Assembly (NCBI GenBank): GCA_946408295.1 | Contig: CAMJRT010000064.1 | Span: 1-6,676, forward strand | Direction of reading: 5' to 3' | Source: an uncultured Bacteroidales bacterium | GTDB lineage: Bacteria; Bacteroidota; Bacteroidia; Bacteroidales; UBA932 | Length of the DNA stretch: 6,676 nucleotides | Shown: positions 5,434 to 6,676 of the stretch, one piece after another | Layout of the letters: every line of letters starts with the position of its first letter | How positions within the stretch are numbered: position 1 is the stretch's first letter | Translations under genes and position numbers: made by a program | Notes under the pieces: model-generated | The model's database searches: none | Told to the model about the DNA's origin: nothing | What the model saw: only the letters and a program-made list of their open reading frames with translations

Positions 5434-6676
5434 TTAGTCGTTTCCGTTCCAATAGGTATTTCCGCTGACGGCCACATCGTCCTCAGCCGTGGCGTATCCC
5501 TGGCCGCAAACCAGATTGCCCATCGTCTGGGATTCGCTGTTGAAAATCATAACGGGGCATTCCAATGCCGTGGTGACGCTGTCGGCGAAAGTGCTCGTGT
5601 TGGTCGCGAGCGCCCCGCCCAGGCGGCAGTCTTTGATGAGAGAGCCGGCAAGGTCGGGGGTAATCTCCAACGCGGTGGAATTGAATTTTACGGGTGAGAC
5701 GGCTACGACGGCGCGGTTTCCTTTATAGCCGGTCAGGCGGTTGAAATAGCCGCGGCAGAAGATGGAGGCATTCTCCAGAGAGAAGGGACGGACTGCAAAA
5801 CCGAAGGCTCCGGCAAGGGCCGCAACCTGGCGGTTGGCGTTCGCGCTGCCGAGCAGGCAGTTCACGGTGGAGCCGTTCGTGACGCGGATGTAGCCGCTCC
5901 AGCCGGAGATGCCGCCCAACACCTGGCAGTAGCCGGCACGGGTGGAAGCCGAAGGGTCGTTGTAGGGTTCTCCGGAGGTGATGTCGTAGGGGATGATACG
6001 GCCCAGGCTCTTGCAATTGTCAATAACCACGGGCGAACTTTCTTGTCCCATGAGCGAACCGGCGAGCCCGCCGATATAGACTTTCTGACGGGATTCGTTG
6101 CTGGCCGAATTGCTCAGCGCCTTGCAGGTGATGGTCCCGCTGTTGTTGCAGTCTTTCAAGTGCAGGAGCATGCCGGTGGAGGTGGCAGGGTCCAACAATA
6201 CGCTGGAGTTGACGGGGGCGCCGATGCCGATGATGCCACCCATCGAGGTCTGTTTCTTGGCGCCGGCCGCTTCGGACTTGTTCCAGACAAGAGCTCCGCT
6301 GTTGTCGCAGCCTTCGAGCGTGACGGGATAGCCGGTACTGCGCACCCAGGCGATGATGCCGCCCAATCCGGCATAGTTGACGCCATACGTCGTTCCGCTC
6401 TTGGCGGCATTGACCGTAATGGCTCCGCTGTTGCTGCAATCTTTCAGGATAAGGGGACCTTCCATGTCGTGAATCTGGCTGACAATCCCGGCTGCCTGGC
6501 AATTGTAGTTGGCAGTGGAGCAGTCCAGGGTGGCCGTAATAGCCCCCGTGTTGTGGCAGTTCGTGACACTCCCGCCGCGGGCCACGCAAATCAGGCCTGT
6601 GGGAGAACTGCCGGACGTTCCGGCCGTACCGTTTATGTTCATGGCCGTCGTGACGTTCAAAATGGCAGCCCCGGCA
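5434..6676 (-). CDS. Repeat-rich exported protein of beta-helix type, 5' end outside the window
   Basis: The reading frame is open from the window edge to TAA at 5436-5434, giving 413 C-terminal residues; a TTG at 6660 is merely internal. About five degenerate repeats carry a motif of the form C-x-N-S-G-x-I-T (NCHNTGAIT, DCSNSGAIT, GCDNSGALV, DCNNSGTIT, NCKSLGRII), alternating with GGI or GGL segments (GLGGIIAW, SMGGIIGI, YIGGLAGS, VLGGISGW). Such short Gly/Asn-rich beta-strand repeats are typical of right-handed beta-helix and GLUG-like surface proteins, including adhesins and carbohydrate-binding proteins. The last 100 or so residues lose the repeat and end in SGNTYWNGND, with no recognisable type IX secretion C-terminal domain. 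Export and lipidation cannot be judged because the N-terminus is missing, although the lipoprotein neighbours make surface location likely. No catalytic motif was recognised. It is the first visible gene of the operon, 11 bp before the fimbrillin-like gene. Confidence 0.85.
   Translation of the reverse strand, partial: AGAAILNVTTAMNINGTAGTSGSSPTGLICVARGGSVTNCHNTGAITATLDCSTANYNCQAAGIVSQIHDMEGPLILKDCSNSGAITVNAAKSGTTYGVNYAGLGGIIAWVRSTGYPVTLEGCDNSGALVWNKSEAAGAKKQTSMGGIIGIGAPVNSSVLLDPATSTGMLLHLKDCNNSGTITCKALSNSASNESRQKVYIGGLAGSLMGQESSPVVIDNCKSLGRIIPYDITSGEPYNDPSASTRAGYCQVLGGISGWSGYIRVTNGSTVNCLLGSANANRQVAALAGAFGFAVRPFSLENASIFCRGYFNRLTGYKGNRAVVAVSPVKFNSTALEITPDLAGSLIKDCRLGGALATNTSTFADSVTTALECPVMIFNSESQTMGNLVCGQGYATAEDDVAVSGNTYWNGND
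5992..6594 (-). repeat. Coding tandem repeats, five degenerate units of about 40-53 codons
   Basis: Within the partial beta-helix-type protein, the cysteine of the C-x-N-S-G motif recurs at fragment residues 40, 80, 123, 176 and 221, a spacing of 40, 43, 53 and 45 residues. Each is followed by a variable stretch and then a GGI/GGL-type strand. The repeats are diverged at DNA level, so this is an old protein-level repeat rather than a fresh duplication. More units probably lie upstream, beyond 6676. Confidence 0.75.

Larger units (their letters stand above)
1..6676 (-). other. Single operon of five surface-protein genes, both ends outside the window
   Basis: All five genes read on the minus strand with junctions of +11, -8, +1 and +1 bp. 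There is no room for an internal promoter in an intergenic gap or for a rho-independent terminator between genes. The products are all exported or outer-membrane proteins, four of the five with visible signal peptides. The transcription start is upstream of 6676 and the end downstream of position 1, so regulators and any degradative enzymes, if present, must be sought outside. Confidence 0.85.

Noticed and set aside
5423..5452. Upstream TTG start for the fimbrillin-like gene at 5452
   Set aside because: It would overlap the preceding gene and place MERKRLTAGK before an otherwise normal lipoprotein signal; ATG 5422 with a purine-rich site just before it is simpler.
6020..6589. A 189-codon open frame on the minus strand in another frame of the repeat protein
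   Set aside because: Its Arg/Gln/His-rich product is an out-of-frame reading of the Gly/Asn/Ser-rich repeats; the in-frame protein has coherent repeat motifs.

Overview
The window looks like a piece of a Bacteroidota (Bacteroidales-type) chromosome. The main evidence is a SusC-family TonB-dependent transporter followed directly by a SusD-family lipoprotein, a pairing largely confined to this phylum. It is supported by a BACON-like domain, a fimbrillin-family (Mfa-like) lipoprotein and lipoprotein signal peptides. A few sampled lines have base composition well above 50% G+C. That fits a high-GC gut lineage such as Alistipes/Rikenellaceae better than a typical Bacteroides, but this is only a guess.

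All real genes lie on the minus strand, so the transcript reads from 6676 down to 1. In transcription order they are: (1) 6676-5434, the C-terminal 413 residues of an exported protein with about five glycine/asparagine-rich repeats of beta-helix type, its start lying outside the window; (2) 5422-4547, a 291-residue fimbrillin-like lipoprotein; (3) 4554-3577, a 325-residue lipoprotein with a BACON-like domain followed by a region resembling a degenerate endonuclease/exonuclease/phosphatase (EEP) fold; (4) 3575-525, a complete 1016-residue SusC-like transporter; (5) 523-1, the first 174 residues of a SusD-like lipoprotein that runs off the window.

The four junctions are +11, -8, +1 and +1 bp, so the five genes almost certainly form one operon with likely translational coupling. 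No gap over 11 bp exists, and I see no promoter, terminator, RNA gene, mobile element or CRISPR in the window. The promoter must lie beyond 6676, and any terminator beyond position 1.

The locus reads as a cell-surface nutrient-capture operon. SusC forms the outer-membrane channel and SusD its lid. The three upstream products are plausible extra surface binding or display proteins. No polysaccharide-degrading enzyme or regulator is visible, so the substrate is unknown. The unusual points are that three surface proteins precede SusC, and that one of them seems to carry an EEP-like domain lacking usual catalytic residues.
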